Assembly (NCBI RefSeq): GCF_024138165.1
Contig: NZ_CP100000.1
Location: forward strand, 3,410,001 to 3,474,000
Length of the DNA stretch: 64,000 nt
Direction: 5' to 3'
From: Halorussus vallis
GTDB lineage: Archaea > Halobacteriota > Halobacteria > Halobacteriales > Haladaptataceae
Below, piece by piece: positions 1-7,930 of this stretch; the first letter of the stretch is position 1; every line of letters begins with the position of its first letter. The notes under the pieces are model-generated. The model made no database searches. It was not told where the DNA came from and saw only the letters and a program-made list of their open reading frames with translations. Made by a program: the position numbers and the translations under genes.

Positions 1-924
1 GAGACGCTCCACCTACTCACCGAGTTCCACGAGAACGGCGTCCCCATCGTCATCTGTACCGGCCAGACCCTGGAGAACGTCAAGGGGTTCATGATTCAGG
101 GCCTCGGGAGTGAAATCGTCCACTCGGGCGACCTCGCCATCGTCTACGAGGCCGGCACCGGCGTGTTCACGCCCGGCCACGGCGCCGACACCAAACAACT
201 GCTCTACGAGGACCTGGACGCCGACGTCCGAGCCATCTTCGACGACGTGCGCGCCCGCGTCCTCTCGGAGGCCCCCGAGGAACTCCGCCGAGGCTGTCAC
301 CTCCAGGGCAACGAGTTCAACGTCACGATGAAGCCCAACTTCGAGACGGGGAGCAAGCGCGCCCGCGAAGTCATCGACGAGGCACTGATATACGAACTCG
401 ACCTGCTGGGCGACGCCGTGGTCGCGCGGGTCGAGGAGGGGGACGCGGACGCCGACGACGAAACGAGTCGCGCCAGCGAGTGGGCGCGGGCCTACTACGC
501 CGCCCAGGACCCCGAAATCCGCGCGGTGCTCGAACAGGCGGGCGAGACGCCCGCCTGTTCGCCCGAGGACGTCCCCGAGACCGTCGCGGCGCTCTTCGAG
601 CGCATCGACGTCGCCTACTACGAGGCCGACGCCGCCGAAATCGGGAGTCTCGAACTCAACAAGGTGGTCGGCGTGGAGGCCGCCTTCGACGTGCTGGGCG
701 TCGACGACCCCTTCTCGGTCGTGATGGGCGACTCCAAGAGCGACCTCCGGGTGATGGAGTGGGTCGCCGAACACGACCGCGGAATCGGAGCCGCGCCCGA
801 ACACGCCTCCCGGGACGTGCTCGACCACGTGGTCCGGACCGACGAACTCGTCTTCGACCGCGGGAAGGCCGGCGACGTGCTCCGGACGGTGTACGCGCTG
901 AACCGACTGGCGAACCTGGGGTGA
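1..924 (+). CDS. HAD-superfamily phosphatase (5' end outside window)
   Basis: The frame is open from base 1, so the N-terminus with the catalytic DxD motif lies upstream of the window. The visible part begins ETLHLLTEF. HAD motif II is in VICTGQTLENV near residues 17-27, and motif IV is VVMGDSKSDLRVMEW near the C-terminus, with the acidic residues that bind Mg2+. The long segment between them fits a type C2 (HAD-IIB, phosphoglycolate or sugar phosphatase-like) cap domain. The substrate cannot be told. The stop TGA is at 922-924. The family call is secure; the specific phosphatase is not. Confidence 0.8.
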   Translation, partial: ETLHLLTEFHENGVPIVICTGQTLENVKGFMIQGLGSEIVHSGDLAIVYEAGTGVFTPGHGADTKQLLYEDLDADVRAIFDDVRARVLSEAPEELRRGCHLQGNEFNVTMKPNFETGSKRAREVIDEALIYELDLLGDAVVARVEEGDADADDETSRASEWARAYYAAQDPEIRAVLEQAGETPACSPEDVPETVAALFERIDVAYYEADAAEIGSLELNKVVGVEAAFDVLGVDDPFSVVMGDSKSDLRVMEWVAEHDRGIGAAPEHASRDVLDHVVRTDELVFDRGKAGDVLRTVYALNRLANLG

Positions 925-969
925 GTCGCCCGCGAACGGGGGACGGCTCCGACCGGAAACCCGCTCGGG

Positions 970-2538
970 CTATCCGGCCGTCTCGTTCTCGGCCGCCGCG
1001 GTGGTTTCGTCTCCGGCCACCGTCGCCGTCTCGTTTCCTTCCGCGACGGTCGCCCCGTTCTCCGCCGTCGGTTCGGGGGACGTCGGCTCCGGCGGTTCCG
1101 TCCGGTCAGCGCCCCGTTCGTCGGTTCGGCCGCCCGGACGCCAGTCGATGCGCATCTCTCGCAGCGAGGCGTCGTCGCTCGTGTTCGCCACGACGAAGCC
1201 CGCGCCCGCCGTCGTTCGATTCGTCGCCGCGACTCCGGTTCGGTTCGCCGCCGCGTCGTCTCCGAGACGCTCGTCGGTTCGGGCCAGCGCGACGTCGGTG
1301 CCCACGAACGAGACGCTCGCACCGCCGGTCGTGAGGTTCCGGACCGTGTTGTCTCTCGACCCGGCCCACGAGTAGTACGTCCAGTTCGTGTTGTTCGCCG
1401 CGAGCGTGTCGGCGACGAGGTTTTGGCTAGAGTTGTTGACGACGATTCCAGCGGAGTAGCCGGCCATCGCGGTGAACTCGTCCGTCCCGGTCGTGTTCGC
1501 CACGACGTTGCCGACCAGCGAGTTGTTCGTGCTGCCGAGGATGAGCGAGATTCCCGCGTGTCCGTTTCCGGTGACCTCGTTGTCGGTAATCCGGTTTCGC
1601 TCGCCGGCGATGAGGAAGATTCCGTCGAACTCGTTCGCCCGCGAAGCGGTGTCGACGACTCGACTGTCGTTCACCCCGTCCAGGACGATGCCGCTCGCTC
1701 CGCTCCGCTCGACCGTGCTGGAAGAGACGCGAACCGACGTGCTGTTGAACACGTAGATGCCGGACTCGCCGCTCTCTCGGGCGGTCGTCCGGTCGACACG
1801 CAGGGCCGAACTGTTCTCTGCGTACAACCCCCACTGGTTTCCGTCGAGCGCGCTCTCGGTGACCGCCACTCGGCTCGACCGGTGGATTTCGAGGCCGTCG
1901 CCGTTCCCCGTCACCCGCACGTTCCGCATCGCGCCGTTAGAGACGTCGTCGTAGTAGATGCCGAAGACGAACTCCCGAACCGTCACGTCGGTCACGGTCA
2001 CGTTCGTCAGCGGAGTCGACGCGTTGGCCGCGATGCCGGTGTTGGCCCACTCGGGGTTCGAGGGCGTCGGATAGCTGACGTTGACGGTCCGATTCTTGGC
2101 CGTGTCGTTCGCGCTCGCGTTCGCAGCGTCGTCGGTCGGGCCCGGGGTCAGTTCCGTCGTCTCCGGGGCTGCTTCTGCCGTCTCGTCCGGTCCGGCGGTG
2201 GTACCCGCTTGGGTCGTCTCGCCCGTCTCGTTAGGGACGATACCGTAACTCGCGTTGGCGAACGCCTCCAACCGGGACCGGTTCTGTACCCCGTCGATCG
2301 TGTGACCCCGGCCGTCGAGGACCACGTCGCTGGTTTCGATTCGGATGCAGGCGTCCTCGGAACTGTCGGTGATGTTCGCGGTGAGAACGTAGCGACCCGG
2401 TTCGGTGATGGTGGTACACGATTCGATGCTATTGGTCTGGAGTCTGTCCGCACTTCTGTCGATGCCGACGCCGGCGTACCCGAACGGGACGACGGTCAGG
2501 AGAACGACGACTCCGAGAACGGTGAGGGTTCGCCACAT
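970..2538 (-). CDS. Secreted right-handed beta-helix (NosD-type) protein
   Basis: A predicted 522-residue exported protein. I chose the ATG at 2538 because it puts a clean signal peptide (MWRTLTVLGVVVLLTVVPFGYAG) at the N-terminus; the reading frame stays open upstream without another good signal. A pattern of GRYVLTANIT, then DVVLDGRGHTIDG, then many short repeats of the kind NRITDNEVTGNGHAGISL is typical of parallel beta-helix NosD/periplasmic copper-binding folds. The C-terminal 90 residues are Glu/Thr-rich and low complexity (TAEN, ETATVA), possibly a glycosylated or cell-surface linker. No membrane anchor is visible. Its ligand or substrate is unknown. A weak TATA-like CCAAATAA on the minus strand lies near 2565-2573. 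Confidence 0.8.
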   Translation of the reverse strand: MWRTLTVLGVVVLLTVVPFGYAGVGIDRSADRLQTNSIESCTTITEPGRYVLTANITDSSEDACIRIETSDVVLDGRGHTIDGVQNRSRLEAFANASYGIVPNETGETTQAGTTAGPDETAEAAPETTELTPGPTDDAANASANDTAKNRTVNVSYPTPSNPEWANTGIAANASTPLTNVTVTDVTVREFVFGIYYDDVSNGAMRNVRVTGNGDGLEIHRSSRVAVTESALDGNQWGLYAENSSALRVDRTTARESGESGIYVFNSTSVRVSSSTVERSGASGIVLDGVNDSRVVDTASRANEFDGIFLIAGERNRITDNEVTGNGHAGISLILGSTNNSLVGNVVANTTGTDEFTAMAGYSAGIVVNNSSQNLVADTLAANNTNWTYYSWAGSRDNTVRNLTTGGASVSFVGTDVALARTDERLGDDAAANRTGVAATNRTTAGAGFVVANTSDDASLREMRIDWRPGGRTDERGADRTEPPEPTSPEPTAENGATVAEGNETATVAGDETTAAAENETAG

Positions 2539-2937
2539 AGGTCGACCAACCGGCGACCGAATCTTTGTTATTTGGTAGCACCCAACGCTGTAACGCGGCG
2601 TACGGTGTGAGTCTGCTGCGAATCTATCGGCTGTCCCCCACGCTTTACCCCGAATTTTGCGCGCCCCTCGTCGCCGCGCCTCCACGCTCACACCGGTTCG
2701 CCCCGCGGCGACCGCCGAAACGGATGGCCGACCCGTTACAGAGGGTGGTTACGCGGGTGCAAAATCCGATTGCCTGTCAGGTCAGATGGCACGGTCGAGA
2801 GCGTCAAAACGCCGAGGGACCTGTACGTCTCGCGCAGCTCGCAGCGGAAAATCGGAAAGGCGGCGAAATCGGGGAAGAACGGAGACGAGATGCCGGAAAG
2901 ACCGGAGAACCGAGGGACAGGAGGACCGAAACGGGGC
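2539..2937. other. Intergenic region without a recognisable gene
   Basis: About 400 bases separate the divergently placed start of the beta-helix gene from the stop of the MoaD-like gene. Short open frames exist on the plus strand but have Arg-rich, non-acidic translations unlike neighbouring proteins. Bases 2555-2580 are AT-rich and probably hold the minus-strand promoter. I see no tRNA cloverleaf or clear hairpin. Confidence 0.5.
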
Positions 2938-3210
2938 TCAGACGTTCAGGCTGAACCGCACGGTGTCGCCCGACTCCAGCGGACTCGCGGTCGAGAGCGT
3001 CTCGGTCGAGTCGACCGATTCGCGCACGACGATGGTGTCCGAGCGCAGGCGCTCGCCGTTCAGGACGCCCGCCCGAACCTGCGGGCCGTACGTGTCGGCC
3101 AGTTTTTCGACGACTTCGCCGAGCGTCGCACCCTCCCGAACTCCCACGCGGGCCTCGTGGGTCCCCGTCCGCGCTACCAGCGTCCCCGTGAGTTTGACGG
3201 TCACGTTCAT
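2938..3210 (-). CDS. MoaD/ThiS-type ubiquitin-fold protein lacking the C-terminal GG
   Basis: A 90-residue protein starting MNVTVKLTGTLVARTG. The order beta-strand, GATLGEVVEKLADTYG helix, VLNGERLRSDTIVVRE, then ESGDTVRFSLNV is the MoaD/ThiS/SAMP beta-grasp layout. Sulfur carriers and archaeal SAMPs end in Gly-Gly; this one ends in Asn-Val, so it should not be adenylated or conjugated by the usual E1-like route. The ATG at 3210 is preceded directly by GGGAGGT, too close for a normal Shine-Dalgarno; the in-frame GTG at 3219 is the alternative start. It might be a structural or degenerate paralogue. Its divergent neighbour is the aldolase at 3311. Confidence 0.7.
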   Translation of the reverse strand: MNVTVKLTGTLVARTGTHEARVGVREGATLGEVVEKLADTYGPQVRAGVLNGERLRSDTIVVRESVDSTETLSTASPLESGDTVRFSLNV

Positions 3211-3280
3211 ACCTCCCACTCTAGCGTCCTCCGACTAAAAGTTTACTCACTCTCGAAAAAGTCCTGCCGGGACGAAACCG

Positions 3281-3290
3281 CTTAAGGACG
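3281..3290 (+). promoter_or_regulatory. TATA-like box for the aldolase gene
   Basis: CTTAAGG lies about 28 bases before the ATG at 3311, the spacing expected for a leaderless haloarchaeal transcript. Confidence 0.5.
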
Positions 3291-3310
3291 CGGCCCGCCA
3301 CGGTTCGAAC

Positions 3311-4231
3311 ATGGCAGACAACGCTCCGAAACCCGGTAGCAAGGACCCGCTGGACCTGCACGGCGTCGTCCCGCCGACCATCACCGCGTTCGACGAGGAC
3401 GAGTCGGTCGACTACGACGCGACCGCGGCCCACGCCCGGTTCGTCGTCGACCGCGGCGCCCACGGTGTCTTTCCGCTGGGGACCAACGGCGAGTTCCCGC
3501 TACTCGCGCCCGACGAGCGCGACGAAGTGGTGGAAGCCGTGGTCGAGACGGTCGGGGACGACGCCCCCGTCATTGCGGGCGTCGGCGCACCGAGCACCCG
3601 CCAGACGGTCGGTCACGCCGAGCGCGCCGAGATGGTGGGCGCCGACGGCGTGGTCGTCGTGACGCCGTACTACTACCCGGTCGACCACGACGCCGCGGTC
3701 GAACACTACCGCCGCGTGGCCGAATCGGTCGACCTGCCGGTGTACGTCTACCACATCCCGAGCAAGACGGGCAACTCGCTGTCCCGGAAAACGGTCGACG
3801 CGCTCGCCGAGATAGACAACCTCGTCGGACTGAAGGACTCGAGCAAGGACGTGCCGTGGCTCGGCCAGGCCATCGACGACCACCCCGAACTGACGTTCCT
3901 CGCCGGGTCGGACTCGCTACTGTTCCCCGGCCTGGAAATCGGCTGTTCGGGCATGGTGAGCGCCGTCGCCAACGTCTTCCCCGAACTCGTCGTCGACCTC
4001 TACGAGGCCTACGACGAGGGCGACGAGGAGCGCGCCCGGGAACTCCAGAGCGACGTGTACGACGTTCGCGACGCCCTCAAGCGCGGGCCGTACATGGCGG
4101 GGGTCAAGACCGCGCTGTCGGTCCGGGACGTCGGCTTCGACCCCGGCCCGCTCCGGAGTCCGCTCCGCCAGATGGACGACGACGACCGCGCGGCGCTCGA
4201 AGACGACCTCTCGAACCTCGGCCTGCTCTGA
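3311..4231 (+). CDS. DapA-family aldolase, probably 2-keto-3-deoxygluconate (KDG/KDPG) aldolase
   Basis: A 306-residue class I aldolase of the dihydrodipicolinate synthase/N-acetylneuraminate lyase superfamily. LGTNGEFPLL near residues 57-66 is the carboxylate-binding GT(N/S)GE motif. The Tyr in VYVYHIPSKTGN and the Schiff-base Lys in VGLKDSSKD (about residue 177) are present. The lysine pathway enzyme is possible, but the next gene on the same strand is a sugar-acid dehydratase, so cleavage of 2-keto-3-deoxy sugar acids to pyruvate and an aldehyde, as in the haloarchaeal semi-phosphorylative Entner-Doudoroff route, is the better reading. The KYIPSKTGN-like region is shared with haloarchaeal KDG aldolases as I remember them. 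Exact substrate is inferred. Confidence 0.8.
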   Translation: MADNAPKPGSKDPLDLHGVVPPTITAFDEDESVDYDATAAHARFVVDRGAHGVFPLGTNGEFPLLAPDERDEVVEAVVETVGDDAPVIAGVGAPSTRQTVGHAERAEMVGADGVVVVTPYYYPVDHDAAVEHYRRVAESVDLPVYVYHIPSKTGNSLSRKTVDALAEIDNLVGLKDSSKDVPWLGQAIDDHPELTFLAGSDSLLFPGLEIGCSGMVSAVANVFPELVVDLYEAYDEGDEERARELQSDVYDVRDALKRGPYMAGVKTALSVRDVGFDPGPLRSPLRQMDDDDRAALEDDLSNLGLL

Positions 4232-4290
4232 CCGCCGGCCGCCGCAAATCTTCCACTCGGTCGCGCTCGCGAACCTCTCTATGCCTATCG

Positions 4291-4324
4291 CGCTCCCGTC
4301 CCGGCCGCGGCCGGGACGGGAGCG
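4291..4324. repeat. 34-bp perfect palindrome (GC-rich), terminator-like
   Basis: Two 17-base arms starting CGCTCCCGTCC are exact reverse complements with no spacer, centred on CCGCGG. It lies 60 bases after the aldolase stop and is followed at 4349-4353 by a T5 run (AGCTTTTTATT). It may stop transcription before the dehydratase promoter or form a DNA cruciform. Confidence 0.75.
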
Positions 4325-4363
4325 CACCCCGCGAGAACGGCCCGGAGCTTTTTATTCGGGGAG

Positions 4364-4417
4364 GTGGTCGTCTCGACCACGTAGCGAGCGGGTGGTCGAC
4401 CGCGGAACCGGTCGACC
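4364..4417. promoter_or_regulatory. Candidate operator sites upstream of the dehydratase
   Basis: GTGGTCG-TCT-CGACCAC at 4364-4380 is an inverted repeat. It is followed by two copies of the palindrome GGTCGACC at 4394-4401 and 4410-4417, 16 bases apart. All share a GGTCGAC-like half-site and lie just upstream of the TATA-like box, where an activator of IclR or similar type could bind. The binding protein is not in the window. Confidence 0.5.
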
Positions 4418-4432
4418 GGCGCCTCCGTATCC

Positions 4433-4443
4433 TCTAAATTTTT
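4433..4443 (+). promoter_or_regulatory. TATA-like box for the sugar-acid dehydratase
   Basis: TCTAAATTTTT lies about 30 bases before the ATG at 4469 in an otherwise GC-rich region. Confidence 0.5.
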
Positions 4444-4468
4444 ACTACTGGCCGAGTAATCCGGTAGC

Positions 4469-5707
4469 ATGGGACGTAACTACGAGTCGCTTCACGACCC
4501 GAACGCCGAGTACACGATGCGGGACCTCTCGGCCGAGACGATGGGCGCGACGGGCCAGCGCGCCGGTCTGCGCGACATCGAGATCACCGACGTCCAGACC
4601 ACGATGATCGACGGGAACTTCCCGTGGACGCTGGTCCGGATCTACACCGACGCGGGCATCGTCGGCACCGGCGAGGCCTACTGGGGCGCGGGCGTACCCG
4701 AACTCATCGAGCGGATGAAGCCGTTCGTGGTCGGCGAGAACCCGATGGACATCGACCGCCTGTTCGAACACCTCGTCCAGAAGATGAGCGGCGAGGGCTC
4801 CATCCAGGGCGTCACCGTCACGGCCATCTCGGGCATCGAAATCGCGCTCCACGACCTCGCGGGCAAGGTGCTCGACGTGCCCGCCTACCAGTTGCTCGGC
4901 GGGAAGTACCGCGATAAGGTTCGGGTGTACTGCGACTGCCACGCCGGCGAGGAGGCCGACCCCGAGAGCAACGCCGACGAGGCGGAGCGCGTGGTCGAGG
5001 AACTCGGCTACGACGCGCTCAAGTTCGACCTCGACGTGCCCTCGGGCCACGAGAAGGACCGCGCCAACCGCCACCTCCGCAACCCCGAAATCCAGCACAA
5101 GGTCGACATCGTGGAGGCGGTCACCGAACGCGTCGGCGACCGCGCCGACGTCGCGTTCGACTGCCACTGGACGTTCTCGGCCGGCAGCGCCAAGCGCTTG
5201 GCGAGCGCGCTCGAAGAGTACGACATCTGGTGGCTGGAAGACCCGGTCCCGCCGGAGAACCACGACGTCCAGGCCAACGTCACCCACTCGACCACCACGC
5301 CCATCGCGGCGGGCGAGAACGTCTACCGTAAACACGGCCACCGCCGCCTGCTCGAAGAGCAGGCCGTCGACATCGTCGCGCCCGACATGCCGAAGGTCGG
5401 CGGGATGCGCGAAACCCGGAAAATCGCCGACATGGCCGACACCTACTACGTGCCGGTGGCGATGCACAACGTCTCCTCGCCGGTCGCGACGATGGCCAGC
5501 GCCCACGTCGGCACCGCCATCCCGAACTCGCTGGCGGTCGAGTACCACAGCTACCAGCTGGGCTGGTGGGGCGACCTCGTCGAGGAGGACGTCATCGAGG
5601 ACGGTTACGTCGAGATTCCCGAGAAACCGGGCCTGGGCGTGACGCTCGACATGGACGTCGTCGAAGAGCACATGGTCGAAGGCGAGACGCTGTTCGACGA
5701 GGCGTAG
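4469..5707 (+). CDS. Enolase-superfamily aldonate dehydratase (gluconate/xylonate dehydratase type)
   Basis: A 412-residue protein of the mandelate racemase/muconate lactonizing family. It would dehydrate a sugar acid to a 2-keto-3-deoxy acid. An N-terminal capping domain (DVQTTMIDGNFPWTLVRIYTD, AYWGAGVPELIERMKP) is followed by the barrel. Metal ligands are in VAFDCHWTFS (Asp), WWLEDPVPPEN (Glu) and PIAAGENVYR (Glu), and the general-base His is in VPVAMHNVSSP. It closely resembles the Haloferax xylonate (XacD) and gluconate (Gad) dehydratases as I recall them. The aldolase upstream favours gluconate, but xylonate or arabinonate cannot be excluded. The candidate operators upstream suggest sugar-responsive control. 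Confidence 0.85.
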   Translation: MGRNYESLHDPNAEYTMRDLSAETMGATGQRAGLRDIEITDVQTTMIDGNFPWTLVRIYTDAGIVGTGEAYWGAGVPELIERMKPFVVGENPMDIDRLFEHLVQKMSGEGSIQGVTVTAISGIEIALHDLAGKVLDVPAYQLLGGKYRDKVRVYCDCHAGEEADPESNADEAERVVEELGYDALKFDLDVPSGHEKDRANRHLRNPEIQHKVDIVEAVTERVGDRADVAFDCHWTFSAGSAKRLASALEEYDIWWLEDPVPPENHDVQANVTHSTTTPIAAGENVYRKHGHRRLLEEQAVDIVAPDMPKVGGMRETRKIADMADTYYVPVAMHNVSSPVATMASAHVGTAIPNSLAVEYHSYQLGWWGDLVEEDVIEDGYVEIPEKPGLGVTLDMDVVEEHMVEGETLFDEA

Positions 5708-5766
5708 CCGAAGTCGAGTTCGAAAATCAAAGATTTTCGGTGTTCGACCGAACAGCGGGACGCTCG

Positions 5767-6045
5767 CTACTCGTCCCGAAGTGCATCTGCGATAGATTCG
5801 AGTTCGGCCTTCCGGAACGGACGTTCGGCACTGCTCGGGTCGGCCTCGTCTAAGCGACCTATCCTCCAGAGAACGCCCGCCCGCATCTGCGGTTTAGAGG
5901 GCAGACGGTCCACATCGATATCGTAATCCACGGCGTCGCAGAGCGCCGCGAGCGCTTCTTTGGTGAAGGCGGTCGATTCGACGCGCTCGTGTCTGTCCAC
6001 CGCTCGTCGGATTTCGTTCCTGAGGTCGTCGACGGTCCGTGTCAC
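5767..6045 (-). CDS. Small conserved-looking protein of unknown function
   Basis: A predicted 92-residue protein ending RPFRKAELESIADALRDE. I place the start at GTG 6045 (VTRTVDDLRNEIRRAVDR); the frame stays open to 6222, but that extension is Arg/Ser-rich and unlike a haloarchaeal protein. The sequence is helical and acidic, with TKEALAALCDAVDYDIDV and KPQMRAGVLWRIGRLDEADPSS. I do not recognise a domain or catalytic motif. It is convergent with the dehydratase and divergent from the MFS gene. Confidence 0.55.
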   Translation of the reverse strand: MTRTVDDLRNEIRRAVDRHERVESTAFTKEALAALCDAVDYDIDVDRLPSKPQMRAGVLWRIGRLDEADPSSAERPFRKAELESIADALRDE

Positions 6046-6338
6046 GCGTACAGTGGTGACCGGCCTCGTTCTGTAAGTTCCGGTCGAGCGTCGAACGGGC
6101 GTCTGACTCGCCCCCGAAATCGCGCACGGTCGCCCCTGTTGGGCGAGGGCCCTTTCGACGACGGCGTCCGGCGAGACGACGAATCCCGCGAATCGACAGC
6201 CCCAGCACCCTGAAACCAGCACCCCGAAAGCACCAAACGTTTACCCACGTGGCCGTCGCAGGTCCGTCCTCCACCGGCGAGCGCGTCGGGTCGCAGTCGC
6301 GAACTGCGTGCTCGCTCGGAGCTAAACCGGGGGAATCC

Positions 6339-7553
6339 GTGACGACGGCTAGTCGCACGCCGGCCGCCGTGCCGTGGCGCTCGCCCACCGTCAGAGTCGT
6401 CTTCGCCGCCACCGCGCTCGCGCCGCTGGGCGTGCCGCTGGTCGCCCCGGCGCTCCCCGTGGTGAGGGCCGCCTTCGGCCTGAGCGACGCGGCGGCGAGC
6501 CTCCTCGTCTCCGTGTACTTCGTGACGGGCATCGTCCTCTCGCCGTTCATCGGCCTACTCGCCGACCGGTGGGGTCGACGACTGGTGCTGGTCCCGTCGC
6601 TGTTCGTCTTCGCGCTCGCAGGGGGCGCGATAGCCGCCGCGCCGAACTTCGAGGCGATTCTGGCGATTCGACTGCTCCAGGGGACCGCCGCCGCGGGCAT
6701 CTTCGTCACGACAGTGACACTCATCGGCGACGCGTTCGACGGCGTCCAGCGAAACGCGGTGCTGGGGGTCAACACCGCGGTGCTGTCGGCGGGCGCGGGC
6801 GTCTACCCGCTCGTCGGCGGCTACCTCGCCACGCTGTCGTGGCGCGCGCCCTTCCTCGCGTACCTCGCCGGACTCCCCGTCGCCGTCTTCGCGTGGTTCG
6901 CGCTGGACGAACCCCGAGCGGAGCGCCACCGGGGCGGCGTCGCCTACCTCCGACGGGTGGCGCGAACGCTGTCGACGCGGGCCGCGGCCATCCCCTACGG
7001 CACCGCGCTGGCGACCGAACTGCTGTTTTTCGGCACCGTCCTCACGACCGTCCCGTTCCTGTTCGCGCGCCGGTACGACCTCTCGCCGGTCCACATCGGA
7101 CTGGTCATCACGGCCGTCGAGGCGACTTCGACCGCAGTCGCGGCCGCGAACGGCCGACTCGCCCGGCGGTTCTCCGACGACCGAATCGTCGCGCTCGGCT
7201 ACGCCTGCTACGGCGTCGGCCTGCTGACGGCGTGGGTCGCGACGTCACTCGCGCTCGTGGTCGCCGGCGTGGTCGTCGTCGGCGCGGGCGTCGGTCTGAC
7301 CCTGCCCTCCGTCGACGCGCTGTTGAGCGACCTCGTCTCCCGGGAGTACCGTGCCGGCGCGTTGAGTCTGCGCAACTCCGCGACGTTCCTCGGGCGGGCC
7401 GCGGGGCCGATCCTGTTCGCCGGGGTCGCGACCGAGACGGGCTACCGGCCGTTGCTCCTGGCCGCAGGTCTGTTCGCGTTCGCCGGCGGTTCCGGAGTAC
7501 TCTTCCTGAGCCGAGGGGGAAGAACCGGGAGCCGCGACGCCCCCGGAACATAA
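6339..7553 (+). CDS. MFS transporter (12 TM, probable drug/proton antiporter)
   Basis: About 404 residues if it starts at GTG 6339; an earlier in-frame GTG at 6249 would add 30 polar residues that look non-coding. The MFS motif A loop GLLADRWGRRLVLV lies between the second and third helices. Twelve hydrophobic segments are visible, for example ATALAPLGVPLVAPALP, AGGAIAAAPNFEAILA and VVAGVVVVGAGVGLTLP. RLLQGTAAAGIFV fits motif B/C of the DHA1-like exporters. It probably exports a hydrophobic compound with proton exchange, but the substrate is unknown. It ends TAA at 7551 and is followed by a T5 run at 7581-7585 that may terminate it. Confidence 0.85.
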   Translation: MTTASRTPAAVPWRSPTVRVVFAATALAPLGVPLVAPALPVVRAAFGLSDAAASLLVSVYFVTGIVLSPFIGLLADRWGRRLVLVPSLFVFALAGGAIAAAPNFEAILAIRLLQGTAAAGIFVTTVTLIGDAFDGVQRNAVLGVNTAVLSAGAGVYPLVGGYLATLSWRAPFLAYLAGLPVAVFAWFALDEPRAERHRGGVAYLRRVARTLSTRAAAIPYGTALATELLFFGTVLTTVPFLFARRYDLSPVHIGLVITAVEATSTAVAAANGRLARRFSDDRIVALGYACYGVGLLTAWVATSLALVVAGVVVVGAGVGLTLPSVDALLSDLVSREYRAGALSLRNSATFLGRAAGPILFAGVATETGYRPLLLAAGLFAFAGGSGVLFLSRGGRTGSRDAPGT

Positions 7554-7630
7554 TTATCTTCCGTTAGAATCTAGGCAACGTTTTTGTCACCCCTTCGCAC
7601 AGGGGCCACCGTGAATGGTGAACGAAATCT

Positions 7631-7927
7631 ATGCCAGATGCGCTAACAGTACTAGACCCGAAGGAAATCGTGCTAGCTTGTGTTGCAATTATCGGATTAT
7701 TTCCGGTAGTAATCCACTATCGTAACGAGTCGAAGTGGTTCACGGCGGGCTACGCGATGCTGGTCGTCGCGGCGGTGGCCACGAACGCCGAGGCGTTCGC
7801 GTTCGGCGATTTCTTCAACCTCGTCGAGCACGGCGCGGGACTCATGGGGTCGGGCGTCGCGTTCGCGTTCGCCGCCCGCGAGCGCCGCCGGACGCTCCTG
7901 ACCGAGCGGGCCGAAGGGGAGGTCTAA
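7631..7927 (+). CDS. Small three-helix membrane protein paired with the transducer gene
   Basis: A 98-residue protein with hydrophobic helices at about residues 12-29, 37-57 and 63-81 and a basic tail (AARERRRTLLTERAE). It ends three bases before the GTG start of the transducer at 7931, so the two are surely co-transcribed and translationally linked. It may be a partner or sensor subunit. Its first about 35 codons are rich in A/T (GCT TGT GTT GCA ATT ATC) and switch abruptly to GC-rich codons near 7731. No known family is recognised. Confidence 0.75.
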   Translation: MPDALTVLDPKEIVLACVAIIGLFPVVIHYRNESKWFTAGYAMLVVAAVATNAEAFAFGDFFNLVEHGAGLMGSGVAFAFAARERRRTLLTERAEGEV

Positions 7928-7930
7928 CCC

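Noticed and set aside
2565-2954. Plus-strand ORF in the 400-base gap after the beta-helix gene start
   Set aside because: Arg-rich translation, no RBS, no homology that I recognise.
5767-6222. Long N-terminal extension of the 92-residue gene
   Set aside because: The extension is Arg/Ser/Cys-rich and overlaps the upstream region of the divergent MFS gene.
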